DNA from: an uncultured Clostridium sp.
GTDB lineage: Bacteria; Bacillota; Clostridia; TANB77; CAG-508
Assembly: GCA_900557195.1 (NCBI GenBank)
Contig: USRT01000004.1
Span: 29,030-93,029 of the forward strand
Direction of reading: 5' to 3'
Length of the DNA: 64,000 bases
A program made the position numbers and the translations under genes. The notes under the pieces were generated by a model, which was not told where the DNA came from, did not search any database, and was given only the letters and a program-made list of their open reading frames with translations. Below, piece by piece: positions 40,268-49,953 of this stretch (position 1 is the first letter of the stretch; every line of letters begins with the position of its first letter).

Positions 40268-40510
40268 ATGTACAAGACAATGAAAGTTTCTGGTTCAGAA
40301 CCAGGAAAGTATACTGAAGAGTTGTCTTACTCGGGTCAACTAAAAAAAGCAATTGAAAAGATTAATTCTGAAAATGGGAAGATTGTATTTTTAAATCCAA
40401 TCAGTGTTCCAGAGTATGAACCAATTGCTACAGGTTCTAGAATCAAATTCATAAATGTTACTGCTGTAATTATTTATGAAGTTGAAGAACCTACGGGTCT
40501 TTTAGGTTGA
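40268..40510 (+). CDS. small unknown protein with atypical codon use
   Basis: 80 residues, not recognised. The ATG at 40268 follows AAGGAGG. Alternates charged and strand-like stretches (KIVFLNPISVPEYEP, KFINVTAVIIYEVEEP). Codons are less A+T-biased than neighbours (TCG, ACG, GGG context, CCG in the leader). It is flanked by two terminators, so it is a free-standing cassette. The leader 40190-40267 has a short imperfect stem around AATCC/GGATT. Confidence 0.65.
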   Translation: MYKTMKVSGSEPGKYTEELSYSGQLKKAIEKINSENGKIVFLNPISVPEYEPIATGSRIKFINVTAVIIYEVEEPTGLLG

Positions 40511-40524
40511 TTCTATGATTAAAA

Positions 40525-40566
40525 ATGGAGGTGTGTCTTGTAATGACATGCCTCCATAGTTTTTTT
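40525..40566 (+). terminator. terminator of the small cassette
   Basis: ATGGAGGTGTGTC pairs with GACATGCCTCCAT, then TTTTTTT. Confidence 0.85.
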
Positions 40567-40683
40567 ATATTAAGCTTTTTTTACTTTTAAAAGTTTACAT
40601 ATTGCTTTTAAGAAAAATGTATAATATAATCTAAATATATCTTTTAATAGATATATGATCCGAAAAAAGGGGATGAATGTAAT

Positions 40684-41736
40684 ATGAATAAAAGAACTAT
40701 TACTCGAAAGATAATGGTAAGAGATATTCAAATTGGAGGTCAAAATAGAGTTATAATTCAATCTATGACTAATACAAAAACAAAAGATGTAGAATCTACA
40801 GTAAAGCAGATATTAGAATTGGAAGATGCAGGATGCGAGATTGTAAGAGTTGCTTGTTTAGATATAGAAGATGCAAAAGCGATAAAAGAAATAAAAGAAA
40901 ATATTCATATTCCAATAGTTGCAGATATACACTTTGATTATAGAATAGCTTTGCAAGCAATTGAGAGTGGAGTAGATAAAATTAGAATTAATCCTGGAAA
41001 TATAGGAAGTGAAGATAGAGTAAAAAAAGTAGTGGAAGCTTGCAAAGAACATAAGATACCAATTCGTATAGGTGTTAATGCAGGATCTTTAGAAAAAGAT
41101 TTATTAGTGGATGGAAAACCAACAGCTAAAGCAATGGTAGAAAGTGCAAAAAGACATGTAGAAATATTAGAAAAATTAGATTTTTATGATATTTGTATTT
41201 CATTAAAAGCTTCAGATTTAGACTTATGTATAGAAGCATATGAAGAAGCAGCTAAAACCTTTAATTATCCATTACATTTAGGTATTACAGAAGCAGGAAC
41301 AGCATTTAGTGGAACCATAAAATCAAGTATCGGATTAGGAGTGCTTCTAAGACAAGGAATAGGAGATACGATGAGAGTATCTTTATCAGATAATCCAGTA
41401 GAAGAAATAAAAGTAGCAAAAGAAATTTTAAAAGATTGTAGTTTATATAATAAATCAGCAAAATTGGTTTCTTGTCCTACTTGTGGTAGAACACAAATAG
41501 ATTTAATACCAATAGCAAAAGAGGTAGAAGAGTTTTTACAAAAGATAGAAGCAGATATTACTGTAGCTGTAATGGGGTGTGCAGTAAATGGTCCTGGAGA
41601 AGCAAGAAATGCAGATATAGGAATTGCAGGAGGAATAAAAGAAGGTTTATTATTTAAAAAAGGTGAAATTATAAAAAAAGTAAAACAAGAAGATATAGTA
41701 GATGTTTTAAAACAAGAAATATTAAAAATGATATAA
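40684..41736 (+). CDS. ispG: 4-hydroxy-3-methylbut-2-enyl-diphosphate synthase
   Basis: Penultimate step of the MEP isoprenoid pathway, a [4Fe-4S] reductase. 350 residues. Cluster ligands are in SCPTCGRTQ and [11 protein letters not shown]. The TIM barrel begins [19 protein letters not shown]. Followed after a repeat element by ispH, the next enzyme of the pathway. Confidence 0.97.
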   Translation: MNKRTITRKIMVRDIQIGGQNRVIIQSMTNTKTKDVESTVKQILELEDAGCEIVRVACLDIEDAKAIKEIKENIHIPIVADIHFDYRIALQAIESGVDKIRINPGNIGSEDRVKKVVEACKEHKIPIRIGVNAGSLEKDLLVDGKPTAKAMVESAKRHVEILEKLDFYDICISLKASDLDLCIEAYEEAAKTFNYPLHLGITEAGTAFSGTIKSSIGLGVLLRQGIGDTMRVSLSDNPVEEIKVAKEILKDCSLYNKSAKLVSCPTCGRTQIDLIPIAKEVEEFLQKIEADITVAVMGCAVNGPGEARNADIGIAGGIKEGLLFKKGEIIKKVKQEDIVDVLKQEILKMI

Positions 41737-41783
41737 AACAGATTTTATTACAATTCATAGCTTATTTAAGAGATAATGTTATC

Positions 41784-41947
41784 GCCTAGCTAATTGTTTA
41801 ATATATATTTTTTTAAACAAATCTTGAAGCGTGGCGGACGAGTAGTAGGAATTACTTTTATGCCACGCAGTATATTGCAGAGGAGGGCTAAAGTGTGTAC
41901 CATCGGCGATTGGTTTAAAAAAATATATATTAAACAATTAGCTAGGC
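41784..41947. mobile_element. MITE-like element, family 2, copy A
   Basis: Perfect 35-base terminal inverted repeats (41784-41818 and 41913-41947); weaker pairing extends outward to about 41743 and 41990. The inner part has a GCGTGGC...GCCACGC hairpin and is less A+T-rich than its surroundings. Related copies at 43919-44076 (diverged) and 58607-58672 (end only). No coding capacity; sits between ispG and ispH. Confidence 0.8.
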
Positions 41948-42029
41948 TAGTATGTGCTTTTAAATAAGCTGTACATAGTAACAATTTTAGAACAAATCTT
42001 AGCTTGTTTAAGAAGGGAATGTATTATAT

Positions 42030-42881
42030 ATGGAAATTGTACTAGGTAAGACTGCAGGTTTTTGCTATGGAGTAAGAAATGCAGTTCAAAAGGCAGAAGA
42101 AAAACTAAAGAAACATAAGAATGTATCTTGTTTAGGAGAATTAGTTCATAATGGGCAAGTGATAAAAAAATTAGAAAAATTAGGATTAAAAATAGTAGAA
42201 AGAGTAGAAGATTCAAATAATAAAGTAATAATAAGAGCACATGGAATTGCAAAAGAAATTTATCATAAAGCCAAAAAACTAAATATAGAAATTTTTGATT
42301 TTACATGTCCAAATGTTTTAAAAATACATAAGATTGCAGATGAATATGCAAGTAAAGGATATTACATTTTCTTAATAGGAGGAAAAAATCATCCAGAGAG
42401 TTTAGGAACAATTAGCTTTTGTGGAAAAGATTCATATTTAATAGAGACAAAAGAAGAAATTGATGAAGCAATTAAATCATTTAAAAATTCTAATATTAAA
42501 AAATTATTAATAATTGTACAAACTACATTTAGCTTAGAAAAATTTAATAGTTATGTTAGGCAAATAAAGCAAAAAATAGATGAAGATGTAGAGTTACAAG
42601 TAAAAAATACTATTTGTAATGCAACAAAAATAAGACAAGAAGAAACTTGTGAAATTTCAAAAAAAGTACAATGTATGATTATTATAGGAGGAAAAAATAG
42701 TTCAAACACAAAAAAATTATATGACATAGCAAAAGAAAATTGTGAAAATACAATGATAGTAGAAACAAAAGATGAATTAGATGCAGAAGCTATAAAACAG
42801 TTTGAAAAAATAGGCATTATGGCAGGTGCTTCAACACCAGACGATAGTATAGAGGGTGTAATTAAAGCAATTGAAAAATAA
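42030..42881 (+). CDS. ispH: 4-hydroxy-3-methylbut-2-enyl diphosphate reductase
   Basis: Final MEP-pathway enzyme making IPP/DMAPP. 283 residues. The [4Fe-4S] cysteines are in GFCYGV, FTCPNVLK and NTICNATK, with IRAHG and QTTFSLEKF conserved. No fused S1 domain, unlike some clostridial homologues; the S1 gene stands alone at 24.4 kb. Confidence 0.97.
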   Translation: MEIVLGKTAGFCYGVRNAVQKAEEKLKKHKNVSCLGELVHNGQVIKKLEKLGLKIVERVEDSNNKVIIRAHGIAKEIYHKAKKLNIEIFDFTCPNVLKIHKIADEYASKGYYIFLIGGKNHPESLGTISFCGKDSYLIETKEEIDEAIKSFKNSNIKKLLIIVQTTFSLEKFNSYVRQIKQKIDEDVELQVKNTICNATKIRQEETCEISKKVQCMIIIGGKNSSNTKKLYDIAKENCENTMIVETKDELDAEAIKQFEKIGIMAGASTPDDSIEGVIKAIEK

Positions 42882-42932
42882 TATTAAATTAAAAAAGAAG
42901 TTTAGAGGATAACTGATTAAATAGATAATAAT

Positions 42933-42975
42933 AAATGGCACAGTGTCACTTATGATAATGACATTGTGCCATTAC
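42933..42975 (+). terminator. terminator after ispH
   Basis: AATGGCACAGTGTCA pairs with TGACATTGTGCCATT, then a short T-rich tract. Confidence 0.75.
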
Positions 42976-43119
42976 TTTATAGAAAATATATAATATTTAA
43001 AAATAAATATACACAAATATAGAAGCATATCATTATTAGAGATCCTCTTTGTATATACTTGACAAAAAAAACAAGCGTTTATATAATTGGAAGAAATAAT
43101 AAAACAAAGGAGAGAAAAA

Positions 43120-43810
43120 ATGCCTGCTTGGGGAGTTCATTTAGCAACTGCTAGAAATATTTTAGAAAAAGTAAATATCAAGAATCAAAATGATTTTATA
43201 TTTGGTAATATTTTACCAGATATATTAAATGGATATTTAATAAAAAATGTATCAAATATAGTAATACATAGAGATGCTCATTATGATACATATCAAAAAG
43301 AAAGATTTTGTAGTTATCAAATTTTTTATGAACAATATAATCAGAAACTTGACAATAAGGTAGTATTAGGATATTTAGTTCACTTAATGACAGATAATTT
43401 ATGGAATAAAGAATTCTATAATAAAAAAGTAGTATTTGATAATGATAAAATAGTTCGGACTAAAAGTATTAGATGGAAGTGTAAAAAATGGTGATCATGA
43501 AATAGTAAGAAAAATTAAGCAAAGAGATTTTAAAATATTTGCAGATTATTTATTTTATAAAGGAGAGATTATAGAGCCAACATATGATGAATCTTTAATA
43601 AATAAATCTAATAGCATTAATATTATTAATATTAATATAGAAGATATACAAAGATCCATAGAATATATAAATAAAGAAAAAGAAAGAACAAAGACATTAG
43701 ATAATAATTTGAGCTATGAAGTGTTTACGCAAAAAGAGTTAGAAGAGTTTTTTGAAGAAGTAACAGACAAGATTATCAACTTTATTAATGATTTAGATTT
43801 AGAAAAATAG
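43120..43810 (+). CDS. zinc-dependent phospholipase-C-like protein, with CGG +1 site
   Basis: 229 residues starting MPAWGVHL at the ATG behind AGGAGAG; a TTG start at 43087 is rejected. The pattern W-G-x-H, then FGNILPDI, HRDAH and HLMTDNLWN resembles the Zn_dep_PLPC fold (metal-binding His/Asp), giving a tentative assignment. Zero frame meets CGG at 43456-43458 and stops at 43494. Skipping the C gives KIVGLKVLDGSVKNGDHE and a continuous helical C-terminus to TAG 43808-43810. Confidence 0.72.
43456..43459 (+). other. CGGA site, proposed +1 decoding as Gly (phospholipase-like)
   Basis: Zero frame GTT CGG ACT; +1 gives Val-Gly-Leu and 117 more codons. Confidence 0.75.
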
Positions 43811-43918
43811 TAAAAATTTTTAAGACATATTTAATAATAATTACCATTCAGAGATGCGATATTAATTTAGTGCCAACTTTCTAGAAAATAGTATATTTAT
43901 AAAATCTTAGTCTCCGAA

Positions 43919-44076
43919 ATAACAATAGTTAATATATTCATAAATTTAACCAATCGCCTACTGCTCCATTTTAACATTACCTAAATATTGAATGTGTGGT
44001 ATTGAACCTATTCTATGAAATCTCTCACCATACTTCAAGATTAGTTTGAATTTATAAATATATTAACCACTGTTAT
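43919..44076. mobile_element. MITE-like element, family 2, diverged copy
   Basis: Imperfect inverted repeats (about 43919-43946 and 44049-44076). The interior matches the reverse complement of copy A: CCAATCGCC at one end, CTTCAAGAT at the other, and a hairpin GTGTGGT/ACCATAC replacing GCGTGGC/GCCACGC, that is with paired changes. The rest of 43811-44211 holds no gene. Confidence 0.6.
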
Positions 44077-44211
44077 GCTAATATGTACTTTTTTACGAAA
44101 TATGAATCGTAAATAAACATTAACAATAGTAGTGAATTTTAAAATTTCTTTCTTGATATATAAAATAATCTATGTATAATAATATTTATTAATATGTGTA
44201 CTAGTGCTAAT

Positions 44212-44805
44212 TTATTTCAAGAATCGCTCTGATTTTATAACAGTTCCTAAAACTTTTAAATTTTTTAAATCTTTTTCTAAACAAACTATTGGTTCATAAT
44301 TTGTATTTATAGGTTTTAATATAAGACCAATATCTGTTTTAGTTATTTTTCTTATTAATATTTCATTTTTATAATCAATTGCACAAATATTTTCTATATC
44401 ATAATTAGACTGACATCTAATTAATAATTTATCACCTTTTAAAATTTCAGGACTTAAACTATCATCTTTTTGAGTTAAGGCGATATAATCATTAGAATTT
44501 GCAAGTAAACTAGAAATGATAATACTATCATTTGATTCATCATTTAATATTTTTATTTTTACATATTCATCAGAATTCATATTGGAATATTTATTATCAG
44601 ATAGACCACTAAGCCAAGCTGGTGAAACATTATATAATTTAGCAATTTTCTCAATAGTACTAATATTTGGATTTTTAATTTGACCATTTGCATATTTAGC
44701 GATAGTTCCCTTTGATTTTATTCCTAATTTTTTTGATAATTCTTCATAAGTATAAAGTTTTTTAGATAATAGTTCATTTAATCTTTCTTGAAATAATTTA
44801 TTCAT
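44212..44805 (-). CDS. XRE-type repressor with S24/LexA-like C-terminal domain
   Basis: 197 residues. N-terminal helix-turn-helix (about 15-65: TYEELSKKLGIKSKGTIAKYANG), C-terminal S24 fold (about 85-190) with DDSLSPEILKGDKLLI for the Ser and ILIRKITK for the candidate Lys of the self-cleavage dyad. Divergently transcribed from a Cro-like small regulator, the classic phage-like switch layout. No other phage genes adjoin. Confidence 0.85.
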   Translation of the reverse strand: MNKLFQERLNELLSKKLYTYEELSKKLGIKSKGTIAKYANGQIKNPNISTIEKIAKLYNVSPAWLSGLSDNKYSNMNSDEYVKIKILNDESNDSIIISSLLANSNDYIALTQKDDSLSPEILKGDKLLIRCQSNYDIENICAIDYKNEILIRKITKTDIGLILKPINTNYEPIVCLEKDLKNLKVLGTVIKSERFLK

Positions 44806-44906
44806 ATGTTAGCCCCCTAAATTATAAATCAGCACAATTATAACATTTTGTTTCTAATTTGTAAACAAAACGGTGCAATAATATCTAAAAAAGTTTCTTA
44901 CAATTA

Positions 44907-44952
44907 TTGACAATAAGGTTTAAATATTATATCATGTTTCTTAACAAGAAAC
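44907..44952 (+). promoter_or_regulatory. promoter with overlapping operator palindrome
   Basis: TTGACA (44907-44912), 17-base spacer, TATCAT (44930-44935), then the perfect palindrome GTTTCTTAACAAGAAAC (44936-44952) at the expected transcription start. A second symmetric site TTTGTTT...AAACAAA and a half site GTTTCTTA lie upstream, between the two divergent regulators. Likely operators of the XRE repressor. Confidence 0.6.
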
Positions 44953-44972
44953 CAAATAAAAGGAGTAGTTAT

Positions 44973-45215
44973 ATGAATCCTAAAATCATTGGAAATAGGT
45001 TAAAAGCATTAATGACAATAAGGAATATAAAAAGGAGTTATTTAGCAAAAGAGTTAGGGATAAGTTATAACACTTTAACTAAGAAGTTAAATGGGCAAAG
45101 AGAGTTTGATCTTAATGAAATATGGAAGATAAAAGAAGTATTAGAATTAGATCAAAAACTATGTGCAGATGTATTTTTTAATCCTAAGTTTTTAATAGAA
45201 GAAAAAATAATCTAA
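44973..45215 (+). CDS. small XRE-family (Cro-like) regulator
   Basis: 80 residues starting at the ATG behind AAGGAG. A single helix-turn-helix (IKRSYLAKELGISYNTLTKKLNG) with no further domain. Divergent from the S24 repressor with shared operators. Confidence 0.82.
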   Translation: MNPKIIGNRLKALMTIRNIKRSYLAKELGISYNTLTKKLNGQREFDLNEIWKIKEVLELDQKLCADVFFNPKFLIEEKII

Positions 45216-45279
45216 TATAATAGGAATATTTTAAATTTTGTGATAAATTATAAAAAAATATATTATAAGGATGGAATAT

Positions 45280-45936
45280 ATGGATGAGTCTAAAATATTA
45301 GAGATATTACAATTATATATAAAAGGAGAGATGTCGAAAAAAGACAGTTCGCATGATTGGTGGCATGTAAAGAGAGTATATAATAATGCCATATTAATTA
45401 ATGAGGAAGAAAAGTCTAACCCTTTTATTGTTAAGGCAATTGCATTATTACATGATATATATGATCATAAATTTTGTAATGGAAACATAAAAGCTAATCT
45501 TACCAATCTTTTAATGGGACTAGACTTATATAGATTTATGAAATATGAAGATATACAAAATATTTTAAATAGTTGTCAAAATTTAGGGTTTAGTAGTAAT
45601 TTTGATGGGGTAAAAGAATTGTCAAGAGAAGGAAAGATTGTTCAAGATGCAGATAGGTTAGATGCAATTGGTGCAATAGGTATAGCAAGAGTATTTACAT
45701 ATGGAGGAAAGAACGGAAAAGCAATATATAATCCAGATGAAGAAAATAATATTATAACAAGTGAAGAATATTATAAAAAAGGCTCAAATACATCGATTAG
45801 TCATTTTTATGATAAATTGTTAAGACTTAAAGAAATGATGAATACAGAAACCGCAAAAAGATTGGCAGAACATAGACAAATATATATGGAGCAATTTTTG
45901 GAAGAATTTTATGCAGAATGGAATGGAAGAAAGTAA
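45280..45936 (+). CDS. HD-domain phosphohydrolase
   Basis: 218 residues. Metal ligands: HDWWHVKRV (first His), LLHDIYDHK (HD) and VQDADRLDAIG (last Asp). A YpgQ/YedJ-like member; small HD hydrolases of this type act on nucleotides. The ATG at 45280 follows AAGGA. Confidence 0.87.
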   Translation: MDESKILEILQLYIKGEMSKKDSSHDWWHVKRVYNNAILINEEEKSNPFIVKAIALLHDIYDHKFCNGNIKANLTNLLMGLDLYRFMKYEDIQNILNSCQNLGFSSNFDGVKELSREGKIVQDADRLDAIGAIGIARVFTYGGKNGKAIYNPDEENNIITSEEYYKKGSNTSISHFYDKLLRLKEMMNTETAKRLAEHRQIYMEQFLEEFYAEWNGRK

Positions 45937-46018
45937 AAATATATTTAAATATAAATAAATAGATTCTTCTAATTAAAGTATATATATATTAGAGATTTTT
46001 AATTAAAATTATTATAAA

Positions 46019-46062
46019 ACAGAGAATATAGTACATGGTTAATAGTACTATACTCTCTATTT
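46019..46062. terminator. bidirectional terminator
   Basis: AGAGAATATAGTAC pairs with GTACTATACTCTCT between convergent genes. Confidence 0.8.
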
Positions 46063-46132
46063 TATTTTGAATTAGGTATCACCTTTTTTAATTAATTATA
46101 GAATACCTTTTTTTATTATAACGATTATAGAA

Positions 46133-46786
46133 TTAATTTTTTCTTTTTCCAAATATAGATAAAACTCTTAAGAATATATTAATAAAATCAAGATATAGTT
46201 GCATTGCACCATAAATGTATAATTTTTCTTGGTTTAAACTAGAATCTTGTTTTAACTGTTTAATAATATTTACATCATATGCAGTTACTCCAAAGAATAC
46301 GAAAAGAATAATCCAATCTAATATTAAGTCTAACATAGAATTTCCGAAAAATAGGTTAATTAAACTTAATATTATTCCTGCTATTAAAATTCCAAATAAT
46401 AATGTACGCCATGAGCTTAAGTCTTTTTTGGTAATAAATCCTATAAGAGCAAATCCACCAAACAAAAGAGCAGATACAATAAATAATTGGATAATAGAGC
46501 CAAGTTCAAAAGCAATGAAAATTGTTGATAATGAAACACCATTAAGCATTGAGTATATGAAATATAATATGGTTACAAGCATAGGTGATAATTTTTTAAA
46601 TAGAAATGAGAATAATAAAACAACAACTACTTCTAGTATAAGTAAAATGCTAAAATAACCACCTGTAATAATATCAACAAATAAACCAGATGAATAAGTA
46701 TACCATGATACAATTGCAGTACCTAAAAGACCTATAAACATCCAGAAAAATGTTTTTGACATTAATTTGTTATCTTCTAATTCCAT
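46133..46786 (-). CDS. Bax inhibitor-1 / YccA family membrane protein
   Basis: 217 residues, seven hydrophobic helices, with the family motif AYDVNIIKQL near the C-terminus (the Asp pair gates Ca2+ leak in the Bacillus homologue) and a final basic tail. GGAGGT precedes the ATG on this strand. Confidence 0.9.
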   Translation of the reverse strand: MELEDNKLMSKTFFWMFIGLLGTAIVSWYTYSSGLFVDIITGGYFSILLILEVVVVLLFSFLFKKLSPMLVTILYFIYSMLNGVSLSTIFIAFELGSIIQLFIVSALLFGGFALIGFITKKDLSSWRTLLFGILIAGIILSLINLFFGNSMLDLILDWIILFVFFGVTAYDVNIIKQLKQDSSLNQEKLYIYGAMQLYLDFINIFLRVLSIFGKRKN

Positions 46787-46987
46787 AAATTCACCTCCGA
46801 TAATTATAGTATACTATAATTACTACTAATAATGCAATAGATGATAAGAGAACGATGTTTTAATTATTTTAGACTGGCTGGTAACAACAAGATTAAATAA
46901 AGTTATAAAAAACTGCAAAAGTGCTTGACAAATACAAAAAAATAGTGTAAAGTATATTAGCATTACAAAAAGAAAGGGATGCCTATA

Positions 46988-47332
46988 ATGGAAAAAAATG
47001 TCCAAATAAGTATGTTATGCCAAATATATGGAAAGTTATTAACAGATAAACAATTTGAGCTACTAGATGATTATTATAATAATGACTTATCTTTATCTGA
47101 AATTGCAGAAAATAATGAAATAACTAGGCAAGCAGTTAGGGATATTATAAAAAAGGGCGAGAAGAAACTTTTTGAATATGAAAAAGAACTTAAGATTATG
47201 GAAAAAATGTTAAATCAAGAAAAAAAGCTTAAAAATATAATCCAGGATTTAGAAAATTTAAAGCAAAACTTAAGTTTTAATGATAATAAAAAAATAGACG
47301 AAATAAAGATTAAACTAGAAAGTTTAGTCTAA
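46988..47332 (+). CDS. YlxM/UPF0122 helix-turn-helix protein
   Basis: 114 residues. A sigma-4-like HTH (LSLSEIAENNEITRQAVRDIIKKGEKKL), then a coiled coil. The ATG at 46988 is favoured over 46979 because AAAGGG touches the latter. YlxM stimulates the SRP GTPases in streptococci and is encoded just before ffh, as here (40-base gap). Confidence 0.9.
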   Translation: MEKNVQISMLCQIYGKLLTDKQFELLDDYYNNDLSLSEIAENNEITRQAVRDIIKKGEKKLFEYEKELKIMEKMLNQEKKLKNIIQDLENLKQNLSFNDNKKIDEIKIKLESLV

Positions 47333-47372
47333 AGTTAAAATGTAATTAGGTTTTAGTTAAGGAGGATGAAAT

Positions 47373-48734
47373 ATGGCTTTTGAAGGAATATCCTCAAAAT
47401 TTCAAGAAATAACAAGAAAGCTGAAAGGAAAAGCAAGAATTACAGAATCTGATTTAAAAGAAATGCTAAGAGAAGTAAAACTTGCATTACTAGAAGCAGA
47501 TGTTAATTATAAAATTGTAAAAGAATTTATAAGTCAAATTCAAGAAAAAGCTCTAGGTCAAGATGTATTAAAATCACTAACACCAGGTCAACAGGTTATA
47601 AAAATAGTAAAAGATGAATTAGTAGAATTACTAGGTGGTACAGAAAGCAAGATTAATTTTACACCAAATCCACCAACAATAATTATGATGGTTGGTCTTC
47701 AAGGTAGTGGTAAAACAACAACATCTGGTAAACTTGCAAATATATTAAGAAAACAAGGTAAAAAGCCACTTTTGGTAGCTTGTGATGTATATAGGCCAGC
47801 AGCTATTAAACAATTACAAGTAGTTGGATCTCAGCTTAACATACCAGTATACGCAAATGAAAATACTAAAGATGTTGTGCAAATTGCAAAACAAGCAGTA
47901 AATGTAGCAATTAGCAAATTAAATGATGTTATTATTTTAGATACAGCTCGGAAGATTACATATAGATGAAGAACTGATGGAAGAGCTGAAAAACTTAAAA
48001 TCAAGTGTTAAACCACATGAAATATTATTAGTTGTAGATAGCATGACAGGTCAAGATGCACTAAATGTAGCAGGAAGCTTTAATGAAAGTTTAGGGATAG
48101 ATGGTATAGTTCTTACAAAACTAGATGGTGATACTCGTGGTGGTGCAGCAATTTCTGCAAAAAAAGTAACAGGTAGACCAATAAAATATGCAGCTACAGG
48201 AGAAAAACTAAGTGATATAGAAGAATTCCATCCAGAAAGAATGGCTTCAAGAATTCTAGGAATGGGTGATGTTCTTTCAATAATAGAAAAAGCAGAAGAG
48301 ACTTTTGATGAAGAAGAAGCTTTAAAATTAGAAAAACAGCTTAGAAAAAAGGAATTAGACTTAGATGATTATTTAATGCAATTAAGACAAGTTAAGAAAA
48401 TGGGGTCATTTTCATCAATATTAAAAATGATACCAGGTATGAATCAAATTAAAGATTTAAAGGTTGATGATAATGAATTTAATAGAATTGAAGCAATAAT
48501 ATGTTCAATGACAGCTAAAGAAAGAAAAAATCCAAAACTACTAAATGCAAGTAGAAGAAAAAGAATAGCAATGCGGTAGTGGAACAACAGTTCAAGCAAT
48601 AAATAAATTTATGGAGTCATTTGAGATGACACAAAAAATGATGAAAAAAATGCAAGGTCGGTAAAGGTATGAAAAATATGATGAAGAACTTTAAAGGCAT
48701 GAATCCAAATGATTTAAAAAATTTAAAATTCTAA
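47373..48734 (+). CDS. ffh: signal recognition particle GTPase Ffh, with three CGG +1 sites
   Basis: SRP54 subunit that targets nascent membrane proteins. G1 GLQGSGKTTT, G2 DVYRPAAIKQL, then DTAGRLHID (G3), G4 TKLDGD, and a C-terminal Met-rich M domain (MTQKMMKKMQGG...). Zero frame breaks three times: CGG at 47949 (inside DTAGR), 48574 (IAMGSGTTVQ) and 48659 (MQGGKG). Skipping the C at each gives a single 452-residue protein ending at TAA 48732-48734, the normal Ffh length. Essential in bacteria, so the sites must be decoded if the sequence is right. Confidence 0.95.
47949..47952 (+). other. CGGA site 1 in ffh
   Basis: GCT CGG AAG; +1 restores the G3 motif Asp-Thr-Ala-Gly-Arg, essential for GTP hydrolysis. 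Confidence 0.87.
48574..48577 (+). other. CGGT site 2 in ffh
   Basis: ATG CGG TAG: zero frame reaches a stop at once. +1 gives Met-Gly-Ser-Gly-Thr, the conserved start of the M domain. Confidence 0.87.
48659..48662 (+). other. CGGT site 3 in ffh
   Basis: GGT CGG TAA: zero frame again reaches a stop at once. +1 gives Gly-Gly-Lys-Gly-Met in the flexible Met/Gly tail. Confidence 0.85.
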
Positions 48735-48908
48735 TAGTAAATAAATATATATTAGAAAGTAGATTTATTACAGAAAATAGTGTATGAACAAAGACTAAAT
48801 AATTAAAAATGTTATAAATCCAATAAAATAAAACATGTAAGTTTTTGTTCCAAAAAATTGTTATTAATATTTAAAATATATAAAACTTAATTAAGGAGGT
48901 GAAAAAAG

Positions 48909-49142
48909 ATGGTAAAAATTAGATTACAAAGACAAGGTGCAAAAAAAGCTCCATTCTATCATATAGTTGTAGCAGATTCAAAATCTCCAAGAGATGGTAA
49001 AATAATAGAAAAAATAGGAACATATAATCCTATGACAGAACCAGCTACAATCGTTTTAGATAATGAAAAAGTAGCTACATGGATAAAAAATGGTGCAAAA
49101 CCTACAGATACTGTAAAAGCTTTAATAGAAAAAGCAAAATAA
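48909..49142 (+). CDS. rpsP: ribosomal protein bS16
   Basis: 77 residues, [33 protein letters not shown] and GAKPTDTV motifs of S16. Behind AAGGAGGTG. First ribosomal gene of the rpsP-khpA-rimM-trmD-rplS operon. Confidence 0.97.
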   Translation: MVKIRLQRQGAKKAPFYHIVVADSKSPRDGKIIEKIGTYNPMTEPATIVLDNEKVATWIKNGAKPTDTVKALIEKAK

Positions 49143-49181
49143 AACTTTAAATTTTAAGCCTTTAAGAAAGAAGGTAAATAC

Positions 49182-49412
49182 ATGAAAGATGTTTTAGAAT
49201 TAATTGTTAAAAATCTTGTAAACAATCCAGATTCTGTACAAATTACTGAAAATACTACAGATTATTCTATAGAATTAAAAGTAAAAGTAGCAAAAGAAGA
49301 TATGGGAAAAGTTATTGGCAAGCAAGGTCGTATAGCAAAAGCAATTAGAACAGTTATTAAATCTTTAGCAGTAGCTGAAAAGAAAAAAGTTGATATAGAA
49401 TTTTTAGATTAA
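49182..49412 (+). CDS. khpA: KH-domain RNA-binding protein KhpA
   Basis: 76 residues, one KH domain with the GxxG loop in GKVIGKQGRIAKAI. Partner of KhpB/Jag in RNA binding and cell-wall control. Standard position between rpsP and rimM. Confidence 0.94.
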   Translation: MKDVLELIVKNLVNNPDSVQITENTTDYSIELKVKVAKEDMGKVIGKQGRIAKAIRTVIKSLAVAEKKKVDIEFLD

Positions 49413-49424
49413 GAGGAATTATAT

Positions 49425-49931
49425 ATGCAAGAATATCTTGAAATAGGTCAAATTGTAAATACTTTTGGTGTAAAAGGAATGGTAAAGGTAAATCCTTTTA
49501 CAGATGATATAACAAGATTCGAAAAATTAAAAACAGTATATATTTGTAAAAAATCTTCTATGGAAGAAGTGGAAATAGAAGAAGTAAAATATCATAAAAA
49601 TATGGTTTTACTAAAACTAAAAGGCGTAGATGATATGAATTTGGCAGAAAAGTACAAAGGTATGTATTTAAAGATACATAGAAAAGATGCAATTAAACTT
49701 CCAAAAGATACATATTTTATTGCAGATCTAATTGGTTTAAAAGTATATACAGATGAAGGTGTCTTACTTGGAAAAGTAGATGACATATATAATACAGGAA
49801 GTAATGATATATATGTTGTAAAAGATGAACTTGGCAAACAATTATTACTTCCAGGAATTAAAGAAGTTCTAAAAGATATTAACGTAGTAGAAGAAAAAAT
49901 AATTGTTCATCTTATAAAAGGTTTAATATAA
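49425..49931 (+). CDS. rimM: 16S rRNA processing protein RimM
   Basis: 168 residues: N-terminal RimM domain (IGQIVNTFGVKGMVKV) and PRC-barrel (YFIADLIGLKVYTDEGVLLGKV, LLLPGIKEVL). Assists 30S head maturation with S19/S13. Starts 12 bases after khpA. Confidence 0.95.
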   Translation: MQEYLEIGQIVNTFGVKGMVKVNPFTDDITRFEKLKTVYICKKSSMEEVEIEEVKYHKNMVLLKLKGVDDMNLAEKYKGMYLKIHRKDAIKLPKDTYFIADLIGLKVYTDEGVLLGKVDDIYNTGSNDIYVVKDELGKQLLLPGIKEVLKDINVVEEKIIVHLIKGLI

Positions 49932-49953
49932 TTAGTTGAAAATGGAGGAATTT

